From contig QAOA01003799.1 of assembly GCA_003255065.1 (NCBI GenBank), forward strand, positions 718,797 to 782,796: 64,000 nt of DNA. Reading direction: 5' to 3'. Below, piece by piece: positions 11,001 to 23,449 of this stretch. Source of the DNA: Cercis canadensis. Lineage: Eukaryota; Streptophyta; Magnoliopsida; Fabales; Fabaceae. Below the pieces are notes generated by a model, which saw nothing but the letters and a program-made list of their open reading frames with translations, did no database searches and had not been told where the DNA came from. How positions within the stretch are numbered: the stretch's first letter is position 1; every line of letters begins with the position of its first letter. The position numbers and the translations under genes are program-made.

Positions 11001-12380
11001 GTCTGTCCCAAACATAATGTGGCCTAGTAAATGTGGGCAAGAAATAAGGAAATGAATGGTTGGTGTGCGTGTGTGTACGGTTTGGACATGGGATGCTTCT
11101 GCTTCTTGCTTTGGCTTACCTTTAAATTTAACCCCCTTCAAATCTCGATCTTTTTCCTCCATATTGCTTGCCCCAGAAGCCCTGATTAGCTAGATTTGCG
11201 CAAGCAACCTCTGTCCTCTTCTTCTTTCCCTGCCTAACCTTCGTCAATTACCATAATTCCATCCATACCCCTCTCACGAAAGCTGGGATTTTTACACATA
11301 CCCATTGGACAATTTTTTTTTTAACTAATGGGTTTCAAATTCAAGGTCTTATTTTGATTTTCTACCAGACCAAACAGGGCACTATAACCGAGGTTAAATT
11401 TATCGAGACGACCACCAAACCCTACCCCCAAAAATTAAATAAAAAAGAGATTTTTCCCCTAACATTCGTTTGGGGATTCTAGGGATGATGAAGCGCTTAG
11501 GCTGAGCAGCTGAACAGTATTGAATTGGCTCTGATTTAAGAATTTGGTTGAGTTTTGACCCTCTGGTCAAATATTACTACTGTGTTTCTCTCTGGGGCCC
11601 ATTTGAAAGGTGAGGCCCTTACAAGGGCTTCGGAGCCCAAGAGGGTACTTTGGTCATTAAGGATGCGAGCAAAAGCACCCCGGATTTTACGTTTCCATGC
11701 TAGCACCCAAAAGTGTTTTGCTCTTGGCCAAAGAACATGTGGGAGGAATTTCCCTTTTATGTGCAGCTGCAGTTTACTTGCATGGGTGAACAATGTATCT
11801 AATGCCAAAACAATTCTCTTTCCTTTTATTTTTCTGTCTTTTCTCTAACAAAATTAAAATGGGTATCAAAGAATTCTCCACTTGCCAAGCAAGAATAAGC
11901 TGCTTTTCATTGAAAGAAAGTGAATTGGAGATGGCTAGTACTGTTTTTATATGACTTAAATTCTAATAAAAAAGAAAATATGAATAACCTAGTATACTAT
12001 AAGGCATTATTTATTTATTTTATAAACACCTACAATTAAAATAAGAGAGCTTATTATTATCATTAGCCCAAAAAAAAGAGGGGAATTACAAGTGAATTAT
12101 CATAAAAATAGATTGCTTTGCTCTATTAGAGGTATGTACAGCTACAACTTTTTGATGAAAGGTTTACATGGGAAATTGATTAGGTGAAAAGATGAACAAT
12201 TTTTATGTCAAAGGGAAGAGAGTACAAAATAGACAATGCAGGTAGGGAGTACATGAGCTTTGCTGAGCTCAAAGTTTTGGCTTGAGACTATCATGATAGA
12301 GAACAGCAAGAGACAGAATGTCTGAGGAAAAGTCAGATATCAGAGAAAGATAATGGATTTTTCTAAGGTGGGCAGAAAAA
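8095..12380. other. Long intergenic region, no protein gene recognised
   Basis: Several open frames exist on both strands (for example around 10433-11162 and 11536-11848), but they overlap in opposite directions, lack family motifs and contain low-complexity runs. I treat them as chance. Minus-strand splice-like sites occur here, such as TTTAAAG followed by GTAAGCC with the exon side ending at 11120. They may belong to the possible spliced transcript described at 12416-13100. Confidence 0.4.
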
Positions 12381-12392
12381 TGAGAGATAGAA

Positions 12393-12412
12393 GAGAGAGA
12401 GAGAGAGAGAGA
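12393..12412. repeat. GA microsatellite
   Basis: An uninterrupted run of about ten AG units, immediately beside the putative splice donor at 12415-12414 on the minus strand. Confidence 0.85.
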
Positions 12413-12415
12413 TAC

Positions 12416-13100
12416 CTGAAGAGAAAGTAGGCCAGCTCTTAAACCAAGATAAGATCAATTCAGGAATCTCTCATCACACGGTTCTGATTTAATAGCTTTT
12501 ATATCTGCAAAAAATAACCACATCAAGAAGAAGAAAGTAAAAAAGAGAACAAATTTTGTAAGTGCCTCATGTAATTAAAGAACAAGAGTATAATTGAAGA
12601 GTCGAAGAAAGTTGGAGATGCTGATCTTTCACACAAAAGAAATGCTGAGGGTGTCTACTTTTTGTGCTCCAAATTTACCAAAACAAGCTCTGAGAAGGGC
12701 AAAGCCCAAACTAACTATAAGGGAAATGTTTCACTTCTGCTCAAATGAAGAAAAACGGGAAAGATATCAATCGCTTTCCAAGCTGATCTTCAAGGCCTTT
12801 TGTGGGTGTGACTGAATTCAGTTTTTGGTTCTAAGTGTAGAGAGAGAGAGAGAAATAGGGTCTAGTTTTCTTTGTGTAACAAATAAGAGATACAGAGAGA
12901 ATCAGAAATAGAAGTTACAGTTAGCCATTAAAATTACACATACCTTGTTGCAACTTGCAATGCTGCTTCAGAAGCCCACCAATTTAGGTATCTATAGGTA
13001 GTTTCTCATTGGAGAAGATGAATCTTCATCTTCTTCTTCTTCTTCTTCTTCAGGTTCAGAGTCATGACGAGCTTTAAAACTATATTGGATCCATGCTGAT
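12416..13100 (-). ncRNA. Possible spliced non-coding transcript or orphan leader
   Basis: Two exon-like blocks on the minus strand have good splice sites. An upstream block ends ...GCAACAAG at 12944, followed by GTATGTG. An 89-nt block lies at 12504-12416, preceded by TTTTTTGCAG and ending CTCTTCAG before GTATCTC. The upstream block carries only a short ORF (a Glu-rich peptide that stops quickly), and the 89-nt block has stops in the frames examined. No protein is recognised further along the strand down to about 9.3 kb. It could be a long non-coding RNA, a primary microRNA or a leader whose coding part I cannot see. I found none of the common plant microRNA sequences by eye. Confidence 0.25.
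13026..13051. repeat. TTC microsatellite
   Basis: About eight TTC units; on the minus strand it encodes the poly-Glu part of the short ORF in the putative leader exon. Confidence 0.8.
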
Positions 13101-13496
13101 ATATATTTAAATTGGAAAGGAGGAGAGAAGTCAAGAAACTTTTGTATTACTATTTAATAATTTTTTTATTCACTCTTTTCAAGATGTCTACAGAAATGAA
13201 ACCCCAGTTGTTTTTATTTAATTTTTTAAAATGTGAATAAAAAGCAAAAGTGGCTGTTCTCTTTGCAGTCGCAATCAGTTCCCCTTTCTGAAAACCCCAT
13301 CCAAAATCTCTCCTAGTCGCTTCCTTTTTTATGGAAAATGCTTACAAAAAATAAGTAGAATTAAATAAAACTTTTTAATAATAATTCATAAGTCTTTTTT
13401 TTTTTTGTCATTAATATAATCAATAAGTCTTAACCAGTGAAGCTTTGATATATCAAACTAGGAAATTCTGGTGAACTTGTGTGTAGAGCAAATAAT

Positions 13497-13728
13497 GAGA
13501 CATTTTATAATAAAATATTATTTTATTACTAGACAAGGCTAAATTTGTTAAATTACAATCAATAAAATGCTTTAAAACACGATCAACCCTATTTAGTGTG
13601 TATCTTTTACTGTTCAATAGAGTTTGGCGGGTTCCACCTGTTATACTAAATCTATTTGTTAAGGTTTTGACGTTTTTTAAAAAATTATTTGTCCAGTAAT
13701 AAAATAATATTTTATTATAAAATGTTTC
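13497..13728. mobile_element. MITE with 40-bp terminal inverted repeats
   Basis: The left arm 13497-13536 (GAGACATTTTATAATAAAAT...) and the reverse complement of the right arm 13689-13728 match at 38 of 40 positions by eye. The 232-bp element has no coding capacity. I could not define a clear target-site duplication, so the superfamily is left open. Confidence 0.85.
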
Positions 13729-13729
13729 A

Positions 13730-16656
13730 TATTGATAAAATATTTCAAATTATCCCATATTAATTAATTATTTTAAAACATATTTTTTATATGATTTTTT
13801 AAAAGTATATTAATTGTATCAATTTGCCTGGTTTGGTTTACAGCCTTTGAATAGGCTGTATGCATTACTTAAATAAAAAAAAAAAAAAAGTGGCAGTGCA
13901 AGTCACTGACTGATTGGTATTAGTTTACCAATTATGTGTCAATCAGATTCATATCACAAGCCTTGATTGAGCAAATGCTAATGGACCCTTCTCTTGTACT
14001 AAACTACAAAACTGCCACTGACACTGTGACACAAAAACATAGCATTTTGCTATGAGGAACTCTTTCCACCTGTCTCTTTGGAAGTGGCCAGGCCCACCCA
14101 ATGGACTTGGATCCTCATAGAACTCAGAACTTCTTCGTCTCTCTAATTGGACCGCTTCTCAAAGTTCTTGTTGTTTATAAGCCCAACTCACAAGAGTTTA
14201 GCATAATTATCTACAATTTCAGAAATAATTAATTTTTCTTGGACCTTAGTAATTAATCAAATCCCTTTAGGGTAAAATTTTGAGAAAATATAATTTTTTT
14301 TATTGTGTAATTTTTAGTGAACAAGAAAAAAGAATGAAATAAAAAAAGTCATCGAATATAATTAAGTGATGAGGAGTAATAATTTGCAAAAAGTCCTACA
14401 TTCAATTTTTTATATCCTCGTCTAACAAAAAAAAAATGAAAAGAATATAAGATAAAGAGATAATTCATTCGATTAAGGTAATTTTTTTATTTTCAGAAAT
14501 TACTCCTCTTTTTATTTTTCTTTAAAAAAATTTGGTAAACTTTTTTTGTTTATGTTTTTGAAAGAAAGAAACTAAGTGGTGGCAGTGGGACCAGAAATCA
14601 ATACCAAATTCCAAGAACTTAAGTTTTTGGAACAATCTAGCAGTACCAATGCACAGAGGCAATATTTAAACTTATCTTTCATTTTTAATAATTCTCCCTA
14701 TTTAAAAGGCAGTTGTTTATTTAATTTTTTTCTGATGACTGAGAAAAAGGGGAACAAAATGAAAAAGAAAAAAGGGGTTTTTTTCTTTAAAAGATTATTT
14801 TGTGATGATGAGACCACGTTGCAGGGACAACGGGCTCGTACTTTTTCTTTGCCTTTTATTTTTTACTTACTTTATTTATATTTTTGCCGGTCTGCTGTTC
14901 CTTTTTTAATTTTCTTTTTGCTGAGGTGTCTGCTATCCATTTGACCATCTTTAGACCTCAATCTTGATTATGAATTGAATTGAGTTTTAAAAAAATGATT
15001 TTGATTATGTTTAGATAAGTTATTTTGAAGTTGTTTTTATAATATTAGTTTTAATTTAAATTAAGTATAATTAGGCTAAAAACAATTTTCAGTTATTTCT
15101 TATAAAACCTTAATTTTACGAATTCTCATAACAAAATCAATTTTGTCTCTTAATTTGACAAACATTTCAAAATAGCTCAAAACTCAGTTTAAACACTGCA
15201 AATTTGATTCTGCAGTTTTCGCAAACATGCACTTGGTTTTGGGAACCACATGCACTAATGCACAAATTCTTCATACCTCCTTCTAATTTCTCTCTTACTT
15301 TTTCAGAAAAAAATTATACGTGTTGCTTTTGTTTGATTAATGTTGTTTGAATATTTATAAATGTGATGTAATTTGAATTTGTTTAAAATTATCTTAATAT
15401 GGACTCATAAATAATTTATTTAAAATTTATTGTACGGTTCAAATATACTTCTATATCGCCTCAACAATTTTTTTTTTACAAGGTCTGACTTTTCTACCAT
15501 TCTTAGATACAGCTTTTTTCAGTAAGTTAAACATTTTTCTTGTTTCTCCTATTCTTCTTCTAATAAGGTCTTTGTCTCCTTCTCTTGTTCCTTTTCTTGT
15601 GTTTCGCTTTGGGGCTACTGCGGCCACTTTGTGTGAGGGCAACCCTATTGTTTGTATTTTTTTTTTTTTTGTGTTTTGATTTGTCATTTCAATAAATTGT
15701 TTCAATATGTCAATTGTGTTTTACACAATCTCCTTGTTCAAATGCAGATATGGTGTTCTATGAGGTTAATACGTTAGATTAAACCTCTACTTTGGGTATA
15801 TTTATAATTTTTCATGTCATATTTCATGTGTTCTGTAAAAATAATACTTTAGGTAAATTAAGCGTTTAACCTCGTTGCAGCACATTTGTTATTTTTCTCT
15901 ACCGTTAAAGATGTTTTGTCGTCGATTGTCATTGGCTTCTGTTTTACCAAGACATAGAGTCATGCTTTTATTCACCATTTAGTACAGGGAAAAATGTATA
16001 AATTTACTTTGAGATATTAGCTTTTTGAATTTTAGGAAATATTGTATTACAAATTTCATATGATATTATTTTTTATTGTGTAAGTGTTGATTGGCTTAAT
16101 GCAATGAAATTATATTTCTAATAAAAAAAAAATACACTTCTATATCAAATGTGCAAAAACTATTTCTATTTACATTTTTTACATTCTTTTTCTTTAGTAC
16201 AATTGGATCTAAGTTGTTCAGAATAGAGTCTTAAATGGATTCAGTTAAATTTGTAGAGTATAAATCTAATTAGATCCACAATACTAAAAAATTTAAATGT
16301 AAAAGTATGTATCTAACATTACTTAATGCATGTTGACTAAATTTCTCTCAAATAACTTCATATATTTTTTAAAATTTGATGCCTAAAAGTAATTTTGTTT
16401 AATCGAAATAAAAACTAATCATTATTAAAATACTTGAACTTATCATATAACATATTCTTGCATAATTTTTTGTTTTTCAAAATCAATCGTACACGCTCAC
16501 GATCATATCTCTACTTTTTTGGCGAAAACGCAGGCAAACATTTTCTTGAACCAGGTAATGGGCCTATCCAGTCCCTTGTTGATCCAGGCACAGTTTTATG
16601 TGACAACTAGTGATAACTTTTTTTTTTTTTTTGCTATTAACTATTGATAACCAATT

Positions 16657-16693
<37 letters not shown>

Positions 16694-17085
16694 CAAGCGA
16701 AAAAAAAGAAGAAGACAATGATACATCATACATGCACTTGCCTTAATTTCATAATTCAAAAATTACATAGTTGATAGAATTTGAACTTAGGTGGTCACAA
16801 GTAACTTTTTTTTTTTGACTCAAAATTTTCACAAATAAATTGAGAAACTATCATTTCTCATAAATTAGTGAAATGTGTTATAATATTTGAACTTTCAGTT
16901 TGATTGTTTGTTTTCCTTATAGGTAAATAGTAATTGTATTTACAATTGAAATTATTCGAATTAAGAATATAAATGAAGAAACCAGCTTTATAACTAAGAG
17001 TATTTTTCACTAAACTAAAGCTCTTCCTCTATTTGATCGATTGTTTAATTATATGCTTTTATGATATTTCAAAGGGATAGAGTAA
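13730..17085. other. AT-rich intergenic region
   Basis: No gene recognised. Notable only for a perfect TA microsatellite at 16659-16691 and several homopolymer tracts. Short ORFs around 14576-14944 and 15451-15705 are low-complexity and unlike known proteins. Confidence 0.5.
16659..16691. repeat. TA microsatellite
   Basis: An uninterrupted alternating TA run of about 33 bases. Confidence 0.9.
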
Positions 17086-17094
17086 TATATTTAA

Positions 17095-17580
17095 GGTTAA
17101 AATGTACTGTATGTCCTTATAGTTTAGACGAATTTTGAATACCGTTCATATAATTATTTTTTTCCTCTTTTGGGGTCTTTACAGTTTGGAATTTTTTTAA
17201 TTGTATCTCTATTGTTACTCTCGGTTATAACTCCGTTAGTTTAGTGCTGACATGACAAATGACTTGTCCGTGTGGTAATAAAAAAAAACTGACTTAGCAC
17301 CAAAATGACACAAAAAGTTCCATATCATTAACTTTTTATACATTTTTTTAAATCAAAATTTGATGAGGTAGCAATTTATGTGACTCCTTGACGACATATC
17401 AACTTATTTTATTGTCACATAAACAAGTCATTTGCTATTTCAGCATTAAATTGACGGAGTTATAACCGAGGGTCATGGTAGGAACCTAATTAAAATTTCA
17501 AACTATAAGGACCCTAAAAGAAAATAAGGACTTGATTCAAAATTTGTCAAAACTGTAAGGACATGCAGTACATTTAAATC
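17095..17580. mobile_element. Mutator-like MITE, 486 bp, 9-bp target duplication
   Basis: The ends form an inverted repeat: GGTTAAAATGTACTGTATGT on the left against GATTTAAATGTACTGCATGT on the reversed right. The pairing continues inward with mismatches for over 150 bp, including CGGTTATAACTCCGT near 17222-17236 and its complement near 17456-17470. The element is flanked by identical 9-bp direct repeats TATATTTAA (17086-17094 and 17581-17589). A 9-bp duplication with long inverted ends is the signature of Mutator-like elements. No transposase is encoded. Confidence 0.88.
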
Positions 17581-17589
17581 TATATTTAA

Positions 17590-20500
17590 AGAATTAGTAG
17601 CAAGGTGGGGAAATTGACCTAATTAACTTATCAGACAAGCCTAATAACCCAAGTCTCATCACTTGGAATAAAATCTAAATGCGGCATATTTTCTTATATA
17701 TGTGCAGCTTGTGGCACAATCGCAAAAGTCAGTATTCTTCAATGACGAGAATCTGCATGTGAATATTGGAAAAAACTTACTCCTGTACTGGACACAACAA
17801 CATATATGTTATAAACTATTAAAGTAAACCTTAGGAAAAAAAATTCAACGGACCAAGGGGAATCTTAATCTCTAATTGCCATCCATTTTACTTTAAGACA
17901 CTTAATCAGAATTTCTTCCATACTTTGAGACCTACTGAACCACGCAACTGATTTCAAAACTACAGAGAACAGAATCTTAGCTGCTGTCATATGGCTGAAG
18001 TCACATTCATGACGTTATTACTTTGTTTAGTGGGATTCCATGCCTTCAATGCAAAATAGAGTTTTATATCACTTTATATATATAGCTAAGCTACCTTTAT
18101 TATATATCTCACTATGTTTATAATTTGTATCTATTACTTACTTTATAAAATTATATTTTAATTTTACGTCCTCTTTCATTGTTATAAGCTTATATGTTAA
18201 TACAACAGTGTAAGCGTTACTGCATTAGATATGCAGACACTGTTCCTTGTTAATTAATGCATTTTCACATTTTTAAATATTATATTTTAAATAATTTTAA
18301 TCATCACCGTAAATATATATAGAAATACAATATTTATAATATTTGATAATAGGATAAAACTATAAATTTGAAGCGAGTTGAGAGAAATCAATAAATTACT
18401 CAAGAATCCAAAACAAGTTGATATGATGTTATGGAGCAAGTTGATATATAAGAATCTGCTTTAGATGGAAGCGATTCCAAGGGATAATAAGACCATTGTG
18501 AATTAAATACAGTCGAGAGCATTTTTCAAAGAATAAGAACCAGATACTATTGGACAGAAATATATGAGAAGTTAAAGGATATGATGGACGAAGAGCATAT
18601 TTTGCTTACACATGAACGTATATTAGAGGTTCGTAGAAATAAATAAATAAATAAATAACGTGTTTTACACGTGGCTCTATCTATATAATTTTCATTATTT
18701 CTTGCCATGGAGAGTTATCACAACCACATCCTTAGAATTCCAACTTCATGCATATTCCTTTAATGCTTTATTCATTGTTTAGGGTTCGATTCAATAACAT
18801 GACATATTGTGTAGGGAGAGTTATCTTCCAATCTCACCGCACCCCCTTAATGTTTGGTTTATATATATATATATATAGAACTTTGACAAGTTTTTTAACT
18901 CCTCTAATATTATTTGAAAAGTTTAAATTTGATTCCCTATCGGTGTAATTAAAACTGAATTTATAGGGAAGACCATTCTCGTATATAGTTGAAACATATC
19001 AATTAAGTTAATCTTTATTCAGAGTAATTTTAGAAATTCTAAAAATGGTCATAAAAAATAGATTATGAAACGTGGAACATGAAGATTAAGAATGGCATCA
19101 AATGGCAATTAGCATATCATATACGTGGAGTGTTCACAAGAAAAGATCCTTAAGTATATGTAAATATACTTTATTAGAATGGAATAAAGTATCTTAATTA
19201 TCCCAGATTTGCAAGAAAGTGAAAGAACCTACACTTTATTTTTGGGCCGGTGAAAGAACATATAATGATAATTACAAATAAATTATCTTTGTTAAAGACA
19301 AACGCTAAAGGGGCGTTTGGCAAACAGATATTTTTTTTTTTCGTTTTTAGAAATTATGTTTATTGAGAAAGATAAATTTAAAAATGCGTCAAAAAATAAA
19401 TTTTAAAAAATTATTTTTTAACACATTTTTATATATTATATCATTTTTATATTTTATAAAAAATTATATACTCTAACACATACTGAATAATTTTTCAAGA
19501 ACTACATTCAAATTATTAAATAACTGTGATTCGAACTCACCCAACTAAATGTAACATAACGCTCATATTTTTAAATACAAGTTACTTGATTTCCCATAAC
19601 TCCCTTCTCAGTTTTCAGTGAAGTCTCTATATATGCATTCTGATGTACCTTTCAATGAAAACGTCTTTGTTCAGGTACGCACTGAAATAGAATAAAATAC
19701 TATATTATATTTTTGGCAGTTTCACATTAAATTCTTTCCATATTCATTTATGACAAATTAATCTGCTGTTCCTATATAAAACATTTTATTGAGTGCAAGA
19801 ATCCAAAGCACTGATCGCTCCCATATTAAATGAATCAGATTATTGGTTTTAACGATTACGACATTACTCTCACCAAATTTAAGGACACCATCATCTCTTC
19901 CATGTGATCTTGTTCGGGTAAGAACCCTCATTTTACTGCCTTTAATATGTTCCTCTTTATAGTACTGCTTTAAGCTCCAATTTGAACACTTGCTTGCACA
20001 CTTGCACCATAAGAAGTTAAATATCATTCATTCAATTTTCATAATTATTTAATTTCTGAAGATTCTAATTACTTCTATCAATTGACTGAAATTCGAATTT
20101 CACGATATTTATTTGTTTTAAAATGAATTTCATGATATTTATAATTATGATAACTCATCTCTCCCGTAATTTTCATTTGCATATTGTAATAAATTTTAAA
20201 GTTAAATTCTTTTTCCTATTATAATGACAACAAGGATTAGTGGAAAAATTATTATTATTATTATATTTGCAAGAATAGTAAAGTTTAAAATGTGTTTTTT
20301 CAGCTAAACATTAAAGGCATGTGCATTACAAATATTTGCCTGCACAAGCACGTGAATTATTTTATTCACGCTGGGTACTACTACGAGGAAACCGTCCGTG
20401 TCCCACATATTTTAAATATTAATTGAAGCATAGTTGCATCGCCATTACTCATTCACTCGTCAGAATAATTTCATATTGACATATTGTATTTACTTCGCGA

Positions 20501-20860
20501 ATAGACTAAGAAAATGTATTTATTAAAATAAAGTATTGTAGAATTTTTTTTTTATAAATAGTATTTTTTTATTATTTTATTTATCAATAATTTAATTAAA
20601 ATTATTTTAAATTAATAAAAAAATTCAAATTACCTCATTTGCATGAATACTTTGTATTTACTCATTTAAATTATTATTTTTAATATGTTTTTCACCTGAA
20701 TGGAAGTAACATCAGATAGTGTATTTTTTTGACCAAAAACAAATAGTGTTTTTTTTTTATAATAAAAAATTAAAGGGGTAAAAAAGGGTGGGGGGTTATG
20801 AAAGCAATCACATGGAAACTTCCATATTCTTTGGTCCATGCCCATCCGCAATAGCTGAAC
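17590..20860. other. AT-rich intergenic region upstream of the peptidase gene
   Basis: No protein gene recognised. Holds an AT microsatellite near 18858-18877, a degraded transposon fragment at 19390-19580, and a segment at 20500-20665 that resembles one at 46230-46370 (both contain TATCAATAATTTAATTAAAA followed by a TTTGCATGAATACTTTG-like stretch). That pair indicates an unnamed dispersed repeat. Confidence 0.5.
19390..19580. repeat. Fragment related to the 23.4-kb MITE
   Basis: Shares the order of motifs seen at 23680-23863: ATATTATATCATTTTTATAT, TTTATAAAAAATTATATACT, AACACATACTGAATAATTT, a GATTCGAACTCACCCAACTA-like block, and a terminal TAACATAACGCTCA. Diverged, without a clear left end. 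Confidence 0.5.
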
Positions 20861-20866
20861 TCCATC

Positions 20867-20874
20867 TATAAAAA
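20867..20874 (+). promoter_or_regulatory. TATA box of the gamma-glutamyl peptidase gene
   Basis: TATAAAAA about 130 bp before the start codon, predicting transcription from about 20900 and a leader of roughly 100 nt. Confidence 0.6.
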
Positions 20875-20999
20875 CCCTAATTTTCTCTGCAAACAAGCAT
20901 GCTCCAATTTGATTTGTTGAGTTCTTTCTTTCTTTGCATTCTACAGTCCTACTCACAGACACATACTAATTTTGTCCTTATTTTTAGCCTAGCTTGAAG

Positions 21000-21979
21000 A
21001 TGAATATCAGTAGAGAAAGAAGATATGGTTTGCTGCAAGCAGCAAAGGATTCTGACTATGTGAAGAAAGTTTATGGTGGATACTTCAACGTGTATGTAGA
21101 AGCTTTTGGGGAAAAAGGAGAGAGATGGGATTTGTTCAGAGTGTATGATGGGGAGTTCCCTGACTCCAATGACCTCCATAAATATGAGGGGTTTGTGGTC
21201 AGTGGTAGTGCCAATGATGCTTACGGAAATGACTATTGGATCCTCAACCTCTGCTTCCTCATACAGACCCTGGATGCCATGCAGAAGAAAGTTCTTGGCA
21301 TTTGCTTTGGTCACCAGGTAAATTTTGCACATTCTATTCAATACTCATTCTCATTTTTAAAATACAAAATTATATTGATTTATACCTTCACTTCTAATAT
21401 GATATAATTTTATTATCTGAGATGGATTGGTAAGAGTTGTGTTTTTGTGAATGGTTTTGAGTTCACAGGTAATATGCAGGGCATTGGGAGGCAGAGTAGG
21501 CAGAGCATACACAGGGTGGGATATTGGGATAAGAGAAGTAAGTTTAGTGAAAGATTTGGGTGCATGCAGCTACATAGGGAACATGGATGAAATGCCAGCT
21601 TCTCTTTCCATCATTGAGATTCATCAAGATGAGGTTTTTAAGGTTCCTCTGGGTGCACAAGTCATTGCATCTTCAGACAAAACTGGGGTGGAAATGTTTG
21701 CCATTGGAGATCACATTCTTGGAATTCAGGGTCATCCTGAGTATACCAAAGATATACTTTCTAATCTCATTGATTATCTTCTCAATAAGGATCTCATAGA
21801 GGTAATAATTAACAAATTTAAGATCTACTTAATTGGGTCAATCACAATCACACTCTTTCTAAGAGTTTGAGTTCTGGTTATTGCAGAGAGGATTTGCTGA
21901 AGATGTAAAGTGTGGATTGCAGTTAGCTGAGCCAGATACCAAGTGCTGGGAAAAGATATGCAGAAACTTTCTCAAATGA
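21000..21979 (+). CDS. GGP: Gamma-glutamyl peptidase (class I glutamine amidotransferase-like)
   Basis: Three exons, 21000-21317, 21469-21801 and 21887-21979, joined in phase 0 with GT-AG introns, encode 247 residues, close to the 250 of Arabidopsis GGP1. The class I amidotransferase triad is present: Cys102 in GICFGHQ, His195 and Glu197 in GIQGHPEY. There is no attached synthetase domain. Arabidopsis relatives cleave the gamma-glutamyl bond of glutathione and its conjugates in the cytosol, serving glutathione turnover and sulfur-containing defence compounds. Whether this copy acts on glutathione or on conjugates cannot be read from sequence. The ATG at 21000 is used; the open frame extends only two codons further upstream to a TTG. 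A TATA box lies at 20867. Confidence 0.95.
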
Positions 21980-22438
21980 ACATAGAAGCACCCTCTCTAT
22001 AGCTCATTTTTGGGGGTTAGCCTCTCATCTTGTCAATCTCTTTGTATGACTTCCATTGATATGCTATCAGTGTTGAAGTAATTGAAGCAAAAAATAAAAA
22101 ATGAATATATTTACTGCCCTCATTTGGATTTCCATGTAAATTAGGAATTTTAGATAATATATTTGATTCTATATAAGGATGAGGAAGCAAGTGCAGGTTG
22201 TAATTAGAACATCGGAATCTCATTCCTGAATGATATTGGTACCAGAAATTTGGCAGCGGAACCTTATAAATGTGAACTATAACAATTAACAAGAAAGAAA
22301 GCGTGGCATAATAGGTTTATTTTATGACTTTTAGGAATGAGTTGCGTGTGGAAAGCTGAGAAATACAAAGTTCACATGTATAATCACTTGTTTTGTTGGA
22401 AATTGGAATCAGTTGCTGCAATAGTGGAAACTTGTAAG
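21980..22438. other. 3' region of the peptidase gene
   Basis: The trailer of the peptidase transcript followed by AT-rich spacer. No further gene recognised. Confidence 0.5.
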
Positions 22439-22516
22439 TATCCAACATGTATAGCTCTGTGTTTCTATTCTGCTTTCTATCCAACATGTATAGCTCTGTA
22501 TTTTTATTCTGCTTTC
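22439..22516. repeat. 39-bp tandem repeat, two copies
   Basis: Units 22439-22477 and 22478-22516 begin TATCCAACATGTATAGCTCT. They differ only at two or three positions. Confidence 0.9.
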
Positions 22517-22685
22517 CTTCTTGTGGAAAGTGAACCACAAATATTCACACCCACACTCCTTATAATAACCACAACAACAAACCCAATCAAACTTGGAGAT
22601 AAGAGTAGGACGGGTAGAGTTTAAAATGGGAACAGACAAAGTGTATACTGTAGCCTAACTTTTATAGAAAATAAATTTTTTTTTA

Positions 22686-22940
22686 GGAGAGCGCTAAGCT
22701 GCGTTACTCTCACTTTATAATTAAATATATTTAAAAATAATTATTTTTTATATATTTTTTTATATCGTGTCTTTTTTATATTTTATAAAAAAAATTATGT
22801 TTTAATATATACAAGATGATTCAATATTTTAAAATTTTTATAATGATATCAAAATTATTTGATGAATCTCATATGAATCCTCCACCAAACTGGGTGAGGT
22901 AATATTACCCTCTCTTAGAGAAGGTAGCATAATAGCCACC
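22686..22940. mobile_element. MITE copy related to the 23.4-kb element
   Basis: Begins GGAGAGCGCTAAGCTGCGTT and ends ...GTAGCATAATAGCCACC, the end being a weak inverted match to the start. The interior carries the same motif order as 23680-23863 (TTTTATATTTTATAAAA, AATATATACAAGATGATTCA, a GAATCTCATATGAATCC block, GGTGAGGTAATATTACCC). A diverged copy; end coordinates are approximate. Confidence 0.6.
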
Positions 22941-23449
22941 ATTTTTTAAACTTATTTATCACAAAGTAATGTTTAACATTATTTTGTGGTCAAAAGTCAA
23001 ATACAAAGTAATGTTATTTTGACAAAGCTTACCTTTAGAATAATACAAGTACTTTTTTTTGAGTTCAGATGGCTCTATCTTTTTCGTATTATAAATTGAT
23101 TTGTTTTTGTTGGTTATTATTTTTTATGTAACTATTTATACAATTTTAATAAAAAAAATTTAAGTTGCCAAATTAAATTTTCACAGAATCGTGTGAAATT
23201 TTAGTAAGTCCAAATTAATAAATTCACATTTCGTCAAATGTGCACCTGTAAAAAATATATAAAAATATGAGAGCATATTATTACTCTTATTTTTGAGCCT
23301 ATATCTTTTAGTACCTTAAGTGCCAAAATAAGGAGAAATATTTGCCTGCATCAACAGTGTTATTTTCATAAACTTTATGTGTGAGTTTTACATATTGAGT
23401 TCACTTTTATGTATCCATGACTCGGTGGCTATACTCTTAATATATTTAA

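Noticed and set aside
10433..11162. Overlapping ORFs of 91-182 codons on both strands
   Set aside because: They occupy the same DNA in opposing frames, show runs of one residue type and match no family; treated as chance openings.
11536..11848. Mirror ORFs of about 90 codons on both strands
   Set aside because: Typical of a locally GC-richer stretch that is open in both directions; no family features and no splice support.
20994..20999. Peptidase start at 20994
   Set aside because: This is a TTG; the ATG two codons later is used.
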